From contig WTPW01001006.1 of the NCBI GenBank assembly GCA_009809945.1, positions 134,364 through 198,363 on the forward strand: a stretch of DNA of 64,000 bases, in the 5' to 3' direction. This stretch comes from Gigaspora margarita (Eukaryota > Glomeromycota > Glomeromycetes > Diversisporales > Gigasporaceae). Under the pieces are notes generated by a model. The model saw nothing but the letters and a program-made list of their open reading frames with translations. It did no database searches and had not been told where the DNA came from. Every line of letters starts with the position of its first letter. Within the stretch, counting starts at the first letter, position 1. The translations under genes and the position numbers were made by a program. Below are positions 1 to 10,858 of this stretch, one piece after another.

Positions 1-1217
1 TTTTTTTTTTTTTTTGGTTTCATTTTTTTCATTATTTTTTTATTTTTTTTTTGTATAATAATATATAATAAAATATATAATATTGAATAAAAATATATAT
101 TTAATTTAAAATATAATGTATAATAATAAATAAAAAATATAAAATTTTATATTAAATTGCAAAAACCTGTGAAAATGTTCAAAAAATTTAAAAAATTTGC
201 AAAAGCATGATTATATGAATATGTATATTGTTTATTTATTTTTTAAAAAAATTTTAAATTATATGCAAAATATTACTTCCTGTGATCTGGGAGGAATAAT
301 TAGGTACAGGGTTGCATTTTTTTATTTGCTCTATTTCGCAATATTTTGCAATATATTTTGCAATATTTCACAATATATTTCAAATATTTTGAAAGAATTT
401 TGATTTCAAAATATTTCAAAATATTTCAAAATATTTTGAAATTTTTGAAATATTTCGTGTCGATTGTAATTCTTTCAAAAGATTTTGGCATGCAATTTTT
501 TTTAAAAAATTTCATATATTTATTTTGCTAATATAATTTAAAGGTTTCAAAAAAAAAGGTGTATTCTAAAATAAGTAGGATAATTTAAAAGTTTTATTCA
601 CATATCAAAACTTTGAAATTAAAAAATAATATGGGGTCAAGTTTATCAAAAAAATGCATAAAAGTGTTACATTGATTATTTGAAATAAACTATTATTTAT
701 TTTTACAGTATTAAAATCAGATTTCTGCATTTTAATCCTAAAAACTCTATATTTATTTTGCGTATTAATCTTTGTAAAGCTGAAGTTTATTTATTTCTGG
801 CCAACCCAATCCATGTAACTTTTTTATTTATATATATCTTAGATATTTTGGATAGTATTAACTCTAAAATTAAAGATAATTTATAAAATTTTATTTTTCA
901 AATAACATAAAAGTTTTTTGTTGTATGGATGGGATAAACAGGGTCTATCCTAAATGATTGTATATAGCACAAGTAAAAATTTACTAGAACTTAAACTAGC
1001 ATATAATTACTAATTTATTATAATTCTTGTATATCAAAATTGAAGTATATGTATAGTTTTTTATACTATATAAAGCAAGCATATAATAAATATTTACATT
1101 TATATATAAATATACAATTAATTAAAGCTAGTGATAATACATGTATATATTTATATATAGAATGTGCTATTCTGAAACCAATTGATTCAAGTGATCATTA
1201 TTTGTATTTTGAATAAG
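1..1217. other. AT-rich intergenic DNA, no gene seen
   Basis: Starts in a T-rich low-complexity tract (about 1-60). It is almost entirely A+T apart from the short tandem array listed separately. Short open frames here are low-complexity and have no recognisable domain. I see no gene, RNA or clear transposon end. Confidence 0.6.
332..457. repeat. short tandem/palindromic array of CAAAATATTT-like units
   Basis: Units of about 10-12 bases built on GCAATATTTT and then TTTCAAAATA follow each other. The left half reads as the approximate reverse complement of the right half, so the whole tract could form a hairpin. No duplicated flank was found that would prove a mobile element. Confidence 0.5.
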
Positions 1218-1230
1218 GCTATGAGCTTTT

Positions 1231-1452
1231 TTACTTTTTATGTGCTGGCATAACATAATAATTAATATTTTCTTCATCACAAACAGTTTTCTTTCTGTGC
1301 TTTACTAACTCAATTTGTGTTCAAATTTTTGTACCACTTTTTACTTGTATAAGCAGATAAACATTCTGGTCTATATTATATAAAAATAATGTTAATGCCA
1401 GAATAGATTTTGCTTTCACTGCATTATAATATTTAGCTAGTTTCTCAATAGT
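1231..1452 (-). pseudogene. eroded coding fragment, unidentified
   Basis: The minus strand gives 73 codons with one internal TGA. The translation looks protein-like, beginning TIEKLAKYYNAVKAKSILAL and ending in YYVMPAHKK before a TAA. It has far fewer stops than this base composition would give by chance. No start codon is present. A peptide just upstream in another frame (MIIKTVAHSFK) suggests a frameshift. I do not recognise the family. I infer a decayed host or transposon gene. Confidence 0.35.
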
Positions 1453-1593
1453 AGTTTGAAACTATGAGCCACAGTTTTTATAATCATATTAACTGTTTTA
1501 AAAAATGATTCGATAAAGGCTATATTACACCTATAAATAAATTATTCAGTACTATATAAAATATAAAATATAATAAGAAATATACAAAATATA

Positions 1594-1758
1594 TTATATA
1601 TACTCCATCATAGTAATTTGATCTATATTAGATTCCAGATCTTTAACTTCTGTTGCAATAATTTGGTCTATATTAGATTCTTTAGATTTTTGAACTTTGT
1701 TGATTATTTGATTATTCAAAATTCTATCTATATTATATTCTTGTAATTTAGTTAGTTA
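1594..1758 (-). pseudogene. short coding remnant with repeated NIDQI motif
   Basis: An open minus-strand frame contains three related stretches, EYNIDRI, ESNIDQI and ESNIDQI, spaced about 17-21 residues apart. It ends in TMMEYI and a stop. The repeats also show at DNA level. It may continue the remnant at 1231-1452, but the order and frames do not prove this. Function unknown. Confidence 0.3.
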
Positions 1759-1937
1759 TTGTTTGTATGACTATGAAGTAGTGCATAAAAAGAGCAATTA
1801 TTGATCATTAGTCTTTAAAATAAAGTTTAATATATCATTAATGATTCATACAATATTTAACATTAGTTCAAATTATTTATTAAAATAAATTAATTATATA
1901 TTTTATTAATATATGCAAAATTAGCATGATCACTAGG

Positions 1938-3285
1938 TGTTAATAATTGAAGAAAGTTTAGAGTATAAGCCTTGGTAAATGCATTGTTACTAAAGCATAG
2001 GTAATACTTGTGTGGAACAGAAACTGCTCTACTAAGGGGGCTTCAAGAAATTAGTAATATTTTTGTTACTAATACATTTCAAAATTTTACCCCACCCACC
2101 CAGACCTGATACTCTATTAGCCAATCAAAATTTTATATTTTTTAAAATTTATTCATATATTCAATTTATGAAATTGATAATAACTATTGCTCTACTGGAC
2201 CAATTTAGATAATTTAACTACCAAAATGTTCGTCTCATTGAGACGATTCTAACAAGCCCAAAAATGTTAAAATCTAATTACAGGGTCCCAAGATCGTTCA
2301 ACTTTTGTGTAATTTAATAGTGATTTTTTAGAATCACTAAGTAAATATCTTTAATATTGAATAACTTTGATCCACTGGTCCGTTTTGGATGATTTAACTA
2401 CCAAAATGTTCGTCTCAGTGAGACAATTCTAACAAGCCCAAAATCGCTAAATTCTAATCACAGGATTCCAAGATCGATAAAGATTTTATTGTTTGTTTAA
2501 CAATACAAATCTTTATCGATCTTGGAATACTGTGATTAGAATTTAGCGATTTTGTGCTTGTTAGAATCGTCTCACTGAGACGAACAGTTTGGTAGTTAAA
2601 TCATCCAAAACGGGCCAGTGGATCAAAAGTTATTCAATATTAAAGATATTTACTTAGTGATTCTAAAAAATCACTATTAAATTACACAAAAGTTGAACGA
2701 TCTTGGGACCCTGTGATTAGATTTAACATTTTTGGGCTTGTTAGAATCGTCTCAATGTGACGAACATTTTGGTAGTTAAATCATCTAAATTGGTCCAGTA
2801 GATCAATAGTTATTAATAATTTTATAATTTTATACTTTTGGCCAAAATTATAAAATTTTGACCAGAATTATAATTATAACCTGATATTTTCGGGACCCCA
2901 CCCACCCACCAAAAAATTAAGTAATTTCTGGAAGCCCCCTAAGTATTCAACAAGAATAAAGTAGTCCTAAGGAAATTTTGTTAAAGCATCTGGAACTGAC
3001 CTCAACTGACTAATGTATCAGAGGACTGTACTGGTAATACAAGCATGAATAGCAGGAGGAGCAGGGACCAGAGGGTTTAAATAGGTAACTCCCTAGTTGG
3101 GTTGCAGGTATAGTAACTAGTATAAATCTTCAGATAGACTACTTAAATTAGACAACTAAAAGTTGTATATGTGGCTAGTTGTATTCTCATCTGTATAACA
3201 AATATTAGGTGCTTAAAAAGGCTCCTTGATCCACAGGCTTGAATAAAAAACCTTTTTACATAGTGGAAACTTTGATATAAAAAAA
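1938..3285 (+). mobile_element. 5'-truncated SINE-A copy, split by a foldback element
   Basis: The part before 2032 and the part after 2943 together match the 3' half of the full SINE-A at 8511-9555: the TGTGGAACAG block, then the ACCAGAGGGTTTAAATAGG block, then the GGCTAGTTGTA block. It ends near a GAATAAA signal around 3240-3250. The tRNA-like head is missing. The two halves are separated exactly by the element at 2036-2939, so the SINE is the older insertion. Confidence 0.7.
2036..2939. mobile_element. Harbinger-like foldback MITE (family Harb-A)
   Basis: The 904-bp element begins GGGGGCTTC and ends GAAGCCCCC. It is flanked on both sides by TAA, the 3-bp duplication typical of PIF/Harbinger elements. 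Nearly the whole element is one long inverted repeat (arms roughly 2180-2490 and 2505-2815). Each arm carries two copies of an ~80-bp module containing TTCGTCTCATTGAGACGA-type sequence. No coding capacity is seen. It sits inside a SINE-A copy. A second, more eroded member is at 32912-34610. Confidence 0.75.
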
Positions 3286-3557
3286 ATAAAAACAAATATT
3301 TATGTTTTAAAAATGTATTTCAACTACAAAACCATTATCTTCTTATAGTATAAAATATACAATTATATAAATACTTGTATATGTATACAATTATTATCTT
3401 GTATATCAATATATAACAAAATAAATTAAAAATCTAATTGATACCATTTTTTTAACTGTTATATAATAAATAATTATTACTAAAATAACAAAAATAATTG
3501 AATTTTCTTTATTATATAGCTAATTGAGTTAATAATAAAGTGCATATTTCTTTATTA

Positions 3558-3698
3558 GAGAAATGACAAAAATTAGGTAATTTTCTAGAAGAGAGTGTAA
3601 AAAAGTTGAAATTATATATAGGAACCTAACCAAATCTATATTAAGGAGGAAGGGTAGGCCTCTGATAAAAAATAATCAGGTAATTAATAATATGGTAC
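3558..3698. mobile_element. small Harbinger-like MITE (family Harb-B), copy 1
   Basis: This ~141-bp unit is repeated at 6090-6237 and 36086-36234. It is flanked by TTA on both sides. Imperfect inverted ends contain TGAC and TGACAT/AGGT blocks. This copy is the most diverged, and its terminal GGG is partly lost. Confidence 0.55.
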
Positions 3699-3701
3699 TT
3701 A

Positions 3702-4301
3702 TATTAAATATTCAAAACTATCCATTATCAAGTTCTTCTTTTCCTGGTTTTGCACAATGATATCATATAGCTATCTAGTAAATATCATGTAGTGATGGTT
3801 TTATAGCAATCAAAATTGATGTGCATTTGCAAAATCTTGGATCTGATTGGTTCTCATGATCCTAACTATTGCATACTATTTATTTTTCATGTATCAAGTA
3901 TCACATTGTATATATTACTTCTTGTCTAGTAATTTGTTAATATGACTAGTACTATAGTATAATAAGATATCTGACTATTCAAAGAAAAAAAATGTGAATA
4001 TACTATAACAACCAATAGTAAAAATATGCTTTTTAGATATAAATATCAGTGGCCTGATACAAATTTGCATATCTATTTGTCCAATATTTAGCATTTTATT
4101 TTTTTCATAGGATTCTTTATTGTTCTAATTAAATAATAATCTCTAATTATCAAAGATAAGAGCAAAAAAAATTATTAATCATTAATGCAACTCTCTTAAA
4201 ATTATAAAATAAAATCTTCTAAATTTGCTTTGTTGTTTGATTACTTAATATATAGCAAGCAAAAAAATAGCTAAAAAAAGTTAATCAAATGTTTAATGAA
4301 T
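3702..4301. other. AT-rich spacer, nothing recognised
   Basis: I see no supported gene, RNA or transposon end here. The sequence is plain AT-rich DNA with short A and T tracts. Confidence 0.5.
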
Positions 4302-4310
4302 TTGAAAGCA

Positions 4311-5078
4311 AGGGTGTGGTGATTTAGAGAAGTAGCCAGATTGTCACCCCAAGTGGTGGCAGGTTGAAAGTTCGAATCCCACTGGAGATGTTTTGAAAAT
4401 AGGCCTGTGTTATAGTAACTGTGGCACAAATCAGTTGGGTAATAATACCTGTAATCTTGGTTTTACTATCTGGAATGGGAGCTTTGTGCAATAGTATTAT
4501 TGTTACACGGCAAATCCAGAAAACTGGAAAACTAAAACCCCTTGGCAAGTCCCAAGTAAGAAGGCAGATGGATGGTTTCAATAGTGCTACCAGATGAGGT
4601 GGGTGCCGGGTTAGAAAATGAACCTTACAAGGGCTGTAGTAGGTAATCTAGCAGTTTAAGAACCGGACCACAAGTGTATGGGTAAAGCTATAGCACTGTT
4701 CGTTAAAAGAAAACTAGATAATTATCTTGTAAAAGATGCGTCGTATTGGTAAAACTCTATGTTAGCTAGAATGACTGGCATAGTGTAGCAGGTCATATCT
4801 GAGAATTCATTGAAATAAGTGTCATGCCGAGTGTTGTCAAACATTAAGTATTAGAAGGCGATGGGGCACAGGTGGATAATTATAGGGTTTAAATAGACAA
4901 TTCTCATAGTCAGATTGCAGGTATGGCAGCTAGTGTGGAACCTTAGGGCAGACCATTTAAATTAGACATCAAAAGTATATGAGTAGCTAGTTGTACTCTC
5001 ATTACTATCTGTAAACCATTAAGCAATTAAATTCTAATAAAACATGTTATACAGGACTGCCAAAGATTAAAAAAAAAA
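4311..5078 (+). mobile_element. SINE-A, full-length copy with tRNA-like head
   Basis: Begins GGGTGTGGTGATTTAGAG. An internal pol III box B-like motif, AAGTTCGAATCCC, lies at about 4368-4380. The body is collinear with 8511-9555 and 56700-57689, and it ends in a short A-run at 5069-5078. Nine bases, TTGAAAGCA, flank it on both sides (4302-4310 and 5079-5087), as expected for target-primed retrotransposition. At about 770 bp it is unusually long for a SINE. It has no protein-coding capacity, so it would depend on a LINE. Confidence 0.75.
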
Positions 5079-5463
5079 TTGAAAGCATTATGTATAATAG
5101 TCTTAAGTTCAAGAATGAGTACAAGAACAAAAACAATAGCTCTACAATAAATAAAAAAATCTATAAAAAACAGTAAATATATTACTAATAAAAAATTCCA
5201 TTCCACTAAAAATTTAAATTATTGATTTCTAGGTTTTTCCATTTTTCATAAATTTTTAGTTAAAATTTTTGTTGTTCCAGTTATTTGATAATTAGACCAG
5301 ACCAAATTGATTATGTATTTTACATTACTAGCTTGCTCTTCCTCATAGTAAAAAAAAATTAGATAGATATATATAAAACTACAGAATATTTCAGTAAATT
5401 TTTATATAGTTATAGAACAAATCAAAAAAATTTTTTTTGAAAAAATTTTTTAAAATTTTACTA
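5079..5463. other. AT-rich spacer, nothing recognised
   Basis: Only low-complexity AT-rich sequence is visible between the SINE-A and the MULE-like MITE. Confidence 0.5.
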
Positions 5464-5472
5464 TATGAATTA

Positions 5473-5803
5473 GAGTGAATCTATTTGTCACTGGTAATGA
5501 CAGTTACTGGAGTGTAATCGACCAATTAGATCAAAGGATCATATGTAATATGAAAATGCAAAAACTTTGATTTGTTTGAAAAGTTACTTCTAACTTAAAA
5601 TCTTGTCTATGAACCTACTTTTTTTTATGTGAAAAAAATTCCTTGCAAAATTTTACTATATACTAAGCTTTACTCCAACCCTAACTATGGCTCTAACCCC
5701 AACTCTAATAATAGTAAGTTTTGACACTTTGTTCTGTTTTGATTATAATGTTACATGATCTAATTGTCAATCATGTTCCAGTGACAGTTAAATATATTTT
5801 TTT
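5473..5803. mobile_element. MULE-like MITE (family MU-A), copy 1
   Basis: A 331-bp element with inverted ends (GAGTGAATCTATTTGTCAC versus the reverse of GTGACAGTTAAATATATTTT) lies between perfect 9-bp duplications TATGAATTA (5464-5472, 5804-5812). Nine-base duplications are the hallmark of Mutator-like elements. It has no coding capacity. Internally it holds a CTAACCCC/ACTCTAA block. Family members lie at 26806-27052 and 34150-34496, also with 9-bp duplications. Confidence 0.75.
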
Positions 5804-5812
5804 TATGAATTA

Positions 5813-6086
5813 TAGATGTCACCAAAATTGTTTTTGAAAAATGTCTATTTTGGGTTTTGTAAAATAAATTAAAATTTTTATAAGGAAGAGCAAATAAAAT
5901 TTATATATTTATATTCCTTATAATTTTATCTAATCAAAAAAAGAATCAAAAATTTCGGGCTTTAAGTAAATAGGTCAAAAACAATTTTGGGAAAATTTTT
6001 TAATTTTGGATCCTGAAACCCAAAATAATTTCGTCACTATGTATAATATGAATTATCCCTCTAGCCCCTCTTCTAGAGAGGGTAGG
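5813..6086. other. possible small inverted repeat in AT-rich spacer
   Basis: GTCACCAAAATTG near 5818 and TTTGGGTTTT near 5850 have rough inverted counterparts near 6015-6042. The match is weak and no target duplication was found, so this is only a candidate MITE. Confidence 0.25.
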
Positions 6087-6089
6087 TAA

Positions 6090-6237
6090 GGGAAGTGACA
6101 AAAATCAGGTAATTTTTAGGGGAAAGGGGGTAAAAAAAGTTGAAAATATATATAAGAACCTGACTATATATATATTAAAAAAGATGGAGAGGGTAGGCCT
6201 CTAATAAAAAATAATTAGGTAATTAATAACATGGCCC
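6090..6237. mobile_element. small Harbinger-like MITE (family Harb-B), copy 2
   Basis: The 148-bp element begins GGGAAGTGAC and ends ATGACATGGCCC-like (here ACATGGCCC). It is flanked by TAA on both sides (6087-6089, 6238-6240). It is highly similar along its length to 36086-36234. Confidence 0.65.
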
Positions 6238-6694
6238 TAATATAAAATATATAATCAAATTGGTCTGGCCTTACTAATTTTCTCACCAATTTTTGTAGTT
6301 CATATTTTTCATTTGATCAAATTGGGCCTTTGTAGTAGAAAGGACTGATACTGGTTTATATAATTTTGAAAAATCATGTTTGTTTTGTTCAGACTAATTT
6401 GGGTTAATCAAAAATTTTTATAATTTGATTGGCCAGTTGTATCAGGCAATTCTATAATGTATAAAACTCCAAAAATTTTTTTAAATATCTCAATTTTCAA
6501 TTATAATTAATTTAGCCTGTGTCGAAATTTATCTGAATACAACAAAAACTTAATTTTATTTTTGAGCAGTATTAGCCCTTTCTATTGCAAAGGCTCCATA
6601 TTTCCTATGACTATGAAATACATATTAGGATTTTATCTCACTGCCCACATGGTCTATAGACTGTTCCTAGAATCATATCTGGTTAATGCATCTA

Positions 6695-8019
6695 CAGTGG
6701 GGGACATATTATTATGGACACTTTTGGAGGAGCCATCACTCAAAATCAGGTAAGTAAGTGTATTACGAAATTTATATCATGTGACTAGCTGATCTCACGG
6801 TACAACATATTAAAATTTCACGCAGTTTTGTTAGATTGTGCTAAAGTTATGCAAGAGGTAGTAAAAGTAGCATTTTCAGGTTTGTACGAAAAACGATTTT
6901 CAGAATTTTTTGAAATTTTTTTTTTTAAAAAAAATTCACAAAAAATCGATTTTTTGCTCAAATCGATTCAAATTTTACTCAAATGTAGCACAACACCCAG
7001 GTCATGTTACATAGTATAAAAAAGTATATCTGTATGACTGATTGGCATAAATGTGCATCTTAATTTTTTTTTACTACAAAAAATGGGCGTGAAGAAAGAT
7101 TTAACAGAAAATTAGCGAGGAGCTATAATTTATGGACACCAAAGAGATGATTCACTTCATACAATTGCAGCTGTGACTGGGGTTGTTGTAAAAGTTCTGT
7201 GAGGAATGTCAAAAAGAAGTACAGTGAGTTGGACACAGAAATGCAAAAAAAAAGAACTGGTCGACCAAAAATTTAACACCTTCAGATCTTGAAAACCTTA
7301 AAGACTTGGTTACAAATAGCAACTGCCGTCTCAGCCTTATGAAGATGACAAGCCTACATAATTGTTAAAGTGAAAAAAAACAATTTTTGAGAGAACCATG
7401 TGCCGTTCTTTGCATAGTTTGGGCTTGTTCTCATCGCCAAAAAAGCCTCTTATCACAACGAGGATATGGTAAAAAGGTATAATTGGGCGCTTGAACATCA
7501 GTATTGGTCTGTCTGGCACTTTAAACGTGTGTTGTGGTTGGATGAGACCTATGTATGTCTTTTATTGGGTTCCCCTGGCTGTGTATGGCACGAACCAAAT
7601 GAAAAATAAAAAATTGATTGCATTGGTAGTAGTATAAAAAATCATGGTATGAAACAACATCAGAACTTTGTTGTAAACTGGTCACCAGTATCCCCAATTG
7701 GGTTGATGCTTGTATATTAGCAGATAGCAGACCTGGCAAATATTAGAATATAGTTTGTTTGTTTTTTTTTATAATAAAATGTAAACAAAAAAAAGGAAAA
7801 GAAAAAATATAAAATTTTGACTTTTGTACAAATGAAAAAATTGAATTTTTGGAATTTTTTGAATAACTTCAGCACAAATCTAACAAAACTGCATGAAATT
7901 TTAGTATGTTGTACCATGAGATCGGCTGGTCACGTGATATAAATTTCATGCTGCACTTACTTGCCCGATTTTGATCGATGGCTCCTCCAAAAGTGTCTAT
8001 AATAATTTATCCCTCACTG
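6695..8019 (+). mobile_element. Tc1/mariner-type DNA transposon, inactivated
   Basis: The 1325-bp element has ends CAGTGGGGGACATATTATTA and its near-complement, with a TA on each outer side (6693-6694, 8020-8021). The inverted repeats are long, about 200 bp each. They include a block near 6790-6860 mirrored near 7845-7925. The interior encodes a dead transposase (separate entry). Size, TA target and DDE-type peptide fit Tc1/mariner. It is inserted in an older dispersed repeat whose pieces continue on both sides. A related non-autonomous shell is at 58402-61819. Confidence 0.85.
7083..7746 (+). pseudogene. Tc1-like transposase pseudogene
   Basis: Reading across frames from the ATG at 7083 gives recognisable Tc1 transposase pieces. 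The N-terminal part reads RGAIIYGHQR..IAAVTGVVV and then GRPKI (DNA-binding helix-turn-helix region). Later, near 7507-7610, comes HFKRVLWLDETYVCLL and GSPGCVWHEPNE. The Asp in LDET (codon at about 7541) matches a catalytic Asp of the DDE/D triad. Multiple in-frame stops and frame changes mean no functional protein. I infer an old, mutated copy. Confidence 0.8.
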
Positions 8020-8021
8020 TA

Positions 8022-8493
8022 TCCTTTTGTTCTAGCATCTATTAGACTAACACAGCAGATATCTCTGATATCTGGGTTGTCTACCTAGGCTATCAACTAT
8101 AACTGTAAGTCAATCTAAAGACAAAGAAGAGATAACAACTCTTTCTTAAACAATAATCCCTTATATACTTACCCAACTAATTCAGCCTCTCTTATGCAAT
8201 ACTGAATTTTACTCATTTTCTATACTTTTAAATTTTCATCACCAATATTTTATACCTGATGCTACTCACTTAATACCTTATCTCTTAATTCCCATACCTA
8301 TTACCAATACCTTATACTTATTCCTATTTCACAAAAGGATATCACATGATCTTATTCAGGGCATACACTTTAGCATCTGTTCATCTGAGCTATCGACTAT
8401 AGTTATATCTTAATAAAGAACTTCCGTACAATCAAAATGACTTTCTCATCCAATACATCATTTCTATTTATTCTTTATACTTACAAACACATT
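8022..8493. repeat. dispersed repeat R1, segment interrupted by Tc1 and SINE-A
   Basis: T/C-rich sequence with recurring blocks such as GGCTATCAAC, CAATACCTTATAC and GGATATCACATGA. The same blocks recur at 9571-9935 and 16830-17460, in part as an internal tandem series. The left continuation is probably 6545-6692, before the Tc1. No ends or coding capacity are recognised; it may be the decayed body of a larger transposon. Confidence 0.5.
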
Positions 8494-8510
8494 ACAATCT
8501 ATTTATTAGG

Positions 8511-9525
8511 GGTGTGGCGACTTAGTGAAGTTGGATGTTTGTCACCCTCCCAAGCATTTGTGACTACAGGTACAGAGTTCAAATCCCACCAGAGACGTTT
8601 TTCAAAAATTTATACTTGTGTTATGTTAACTCAAACTATAAGCTAGATTGGTAGATCTGTAACCTGGGTTGCACCAAGAGCATAATGGTATAACAACAAT
8701 ACTGATTTGGGAGCCCTGTATAAGGGCAGGTAAAGATAACCCCTGGGGGCGATGGAATGGGAAACATGCTTGGCAAGCCCTAAGCAGAGAATAGTCAGCT
8801 TTTGATAGTATCACGGAATGGAATCAGAATAGATAGGCTAGCTGAGAAAACTAGGATGTATAGAGGGTCAGAGGACCCTACCAACTGAGCTGCCAGAGTC
8901 GTACTGGAGGAAAAGGACATGTATTATAGAAGCGTGGACCAAGGAAAGGAAGACCATAATGGCATCCTAAAGCTGGGCTGACCGATTCTTCTGGGCAATC
9001 AGATTGGGAGTTATGGGAAGTACTGGGGAATATGCTCAGGAAGACGAAGGGATGGGGTACCGGGGTTGGTAAACTTCGCAAGGGCAGAAGTAGGTATTGG
9101 TAAGAGGACAGGGGTTACCTTGTCTTGCAAGTGTTGGCGCAAGCCTAGCGATAATTACCAAAGTGTAGGTGAATATCTGTGTGGAACAGGTACTACTCTA
9201 CCAAGTTTTTTGCGAGGATACCTGCCTGGTGTATGGAGTCCTAAGGGCATGGAACCAGTATCTGGAACAATGTTCTCATGATACAAGAGGGTTGGCAGGA
9301 GGGACAAGGATCAGAGGGTTTAAATAGGCAATGCCAGTATGTGGGTTGCAGATATGGCAGCTAGTGTAGAACCTTAGGGTAGCTATTTAAATAGGTAACC
9401 AAAAGTTGCGGGCATGGCTAGTTGTACTCTTGTCATTGTAACAAATATTGGTAGTTCTCTATGTGGGACTACCAACAGTCCTAAAATCTTGAATAAAATT
9501 TCCTGATCCCTAAGCAGACACTTGG

Positions 9526-9555
<30 letters not shown>
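8511..9555 (+). mobile_element. SINE-A, full-length copy with tRNA-like head and poly(A)
   Basis: Starts GGTGTGGCGACTTAGTG (box A-like region about 8521-8534). It has a good box B, GAGTTCAAATCCC, at 8575-8587, and ends in a long A-run (about 9524-9555). Flanks ACAATCTATTTATT (8494-8507) and ACAATACTATTTATT (9556-9570) look like a target duplication with one later indel. At about 1 kb with a poly(A) tail and no coding frame, it is a pol III-type retroposon of exceptional length. Its GC is higher than its surroundings, suggesting younger age. Confidence 0.8.
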
Positions 9556-9557
<2 letters not shown>

Positions 9558-9570
9558 AATACTATTTATT

Positions 9571-9935
9571 TCTCAACTATCCACTCTATGGGGTCATGGT
9601 CCTGTGACAAATAGATGCTCTATGACTTTATTCATGGCATTATCTCTTTCTTTATCTAATAACTGACCTGTTCAACCAGGTCAACAACAATCCCATTTGA
9701 TATTCAGATTGTTCATCAAAGCTATTGAACCTTCCTTTAAGATTACAACCTCCTTAAAAGCTCCTACCTAGTAGTAGGTGAGCAGGTACTAAAGTCAAAG
9801 CTAGACTTTTATCTAACTAGTAGCAAAGACAAAAGAAAGAACAATTTCCTACTATACTCCTAAAAAATAACTAAATTTCCTTACAGCTGGAATTATTTGT
9901 GCCAATTTATATATCATCTTCTAAATAAAATATGA
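9571..9935. repeat. dispersed repeat R1, continuation
   Basis: Continues the repeat broken by the SINE-A at 8511-9555. The CCTGTGACAAATAGATGCT block matches ones at about 16928 and 17401, and the GAGCAGGTACTAAAG..AAAGCTAGAC block matches about 17080-17110. Confidence 0.5.
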
Positions 9936-10187
9936 TATTTTAGTTAGGGTTTGGGGTTAGGGTTAGTAGGTAACATTATACTAAAATTTTGCAAGGAATT
10001 TTGCGATGTTTTGTGATAAGTATGACTTTTTAAAACAAAGTAATTGTTGTTTTGATTATCACACTACACCTGATCTTGAATCCTAATTGGCCAATATTGA
10101 AATATGAGAAAAATTAGTAAACTCACTTCTAAATAGCCATTTTTTATAATCTCATATCTACTAAACCAATGTCTCTTACACAGGTCA

Positions 10188-10858
10188 AAATTATACACAT
10201 CGGTATAATATCGGGTACCCGATAAATATATGATATATATATGATATGTGACCGATATGTGTAGGATATATTTATACATGTATCTGATATGTGTAGAGTT
10301 CATGCAGGATATCACACACATATCGGACACATATAGTACATATATAGTATACATGCCATATACATGCCATATATATATCGCATATATAAATTCTGTAATA
10401 TATCATGTACCCGATATGTAGGGTTCCAAGCTTTTTGACCCATTTTTTTTACTATATTTAATTAATAATTTTAGAAAACTGATCTTTTTAAGCTGCTTTT
10501 AATTATTATCGAAATTGCAGAAGAGTAACTTTTCTACAAATTTCTAGATAGAGTTTTGTAATCCTCATATTAGTTTTTGAGTTATCTAAATTCTAAAATT
10601 AAACAAAACGGGTCAACTGGGTAATCGTGACCTGTTTTCTCCATTTTTATAGATTAGATAGCTCGAAAATAATAGAAAAATCTGAGAACATTTGTGAAAA
10701 TCTATATAGAATTATTATTTATCTGTAAATTTTATTATTAATAAGGAGATAATTGAAAAAGCCAGAATTTTGAAAATCTTGACCAAATATGGCATGCAAA
10801 ACTGGGTCACCCTATTTGGAACCCTACCGATATGTACCCAATATAAAGTACTGAAGTA
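10188..10858. repeat. GATATGT-rich repeat with CGGGTACCCGAT palindromes
   Basis: A dense run of CGATATGT/ATATCGG words with the palindromic core CGGGTACCCGAT at about 10211. It is interrupted by the hAT-like element at 10419-10826, whose 8-bp duplication comes from this repeat. Similar cores occur at about 16519 and 16697. Ends are undefined. Confidence 0.5.
10419..10826. mobile_element. hAT-like MITE
   Basis: The 408-bp element has inverted ends TAGGGTTCCAAG and TTTGGAACCCTA. It is flanked by the exact 8-bp duplication CCGATATG (10411-10418 and 10827-10834), the hAT signature. Partly palindromic inside, including GACCC/GGGTC blocks near both ends. No coding frame. Confidence 0.8.

Noticed and set aside
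1-60. poly(A) tail of a retroelement at the window edge
   Set aside because: The T-run is embedded in general T-rich low complexity, and nothing readable precedes it.
9066-9281. 71-codon plus-strand open frame with normal-looking composition
   Set aside because: It lies wholly inside the SINE-A body and is not conserved as a frame in the other copies at 4311 and 56700.
10064-10354. 96-codon minus-strand frame
   Set aside because: Its Tyr/Ile-rich text comes from the GATATGT repeat; no domain and no conservation with the related repeat at 16.5 kb.
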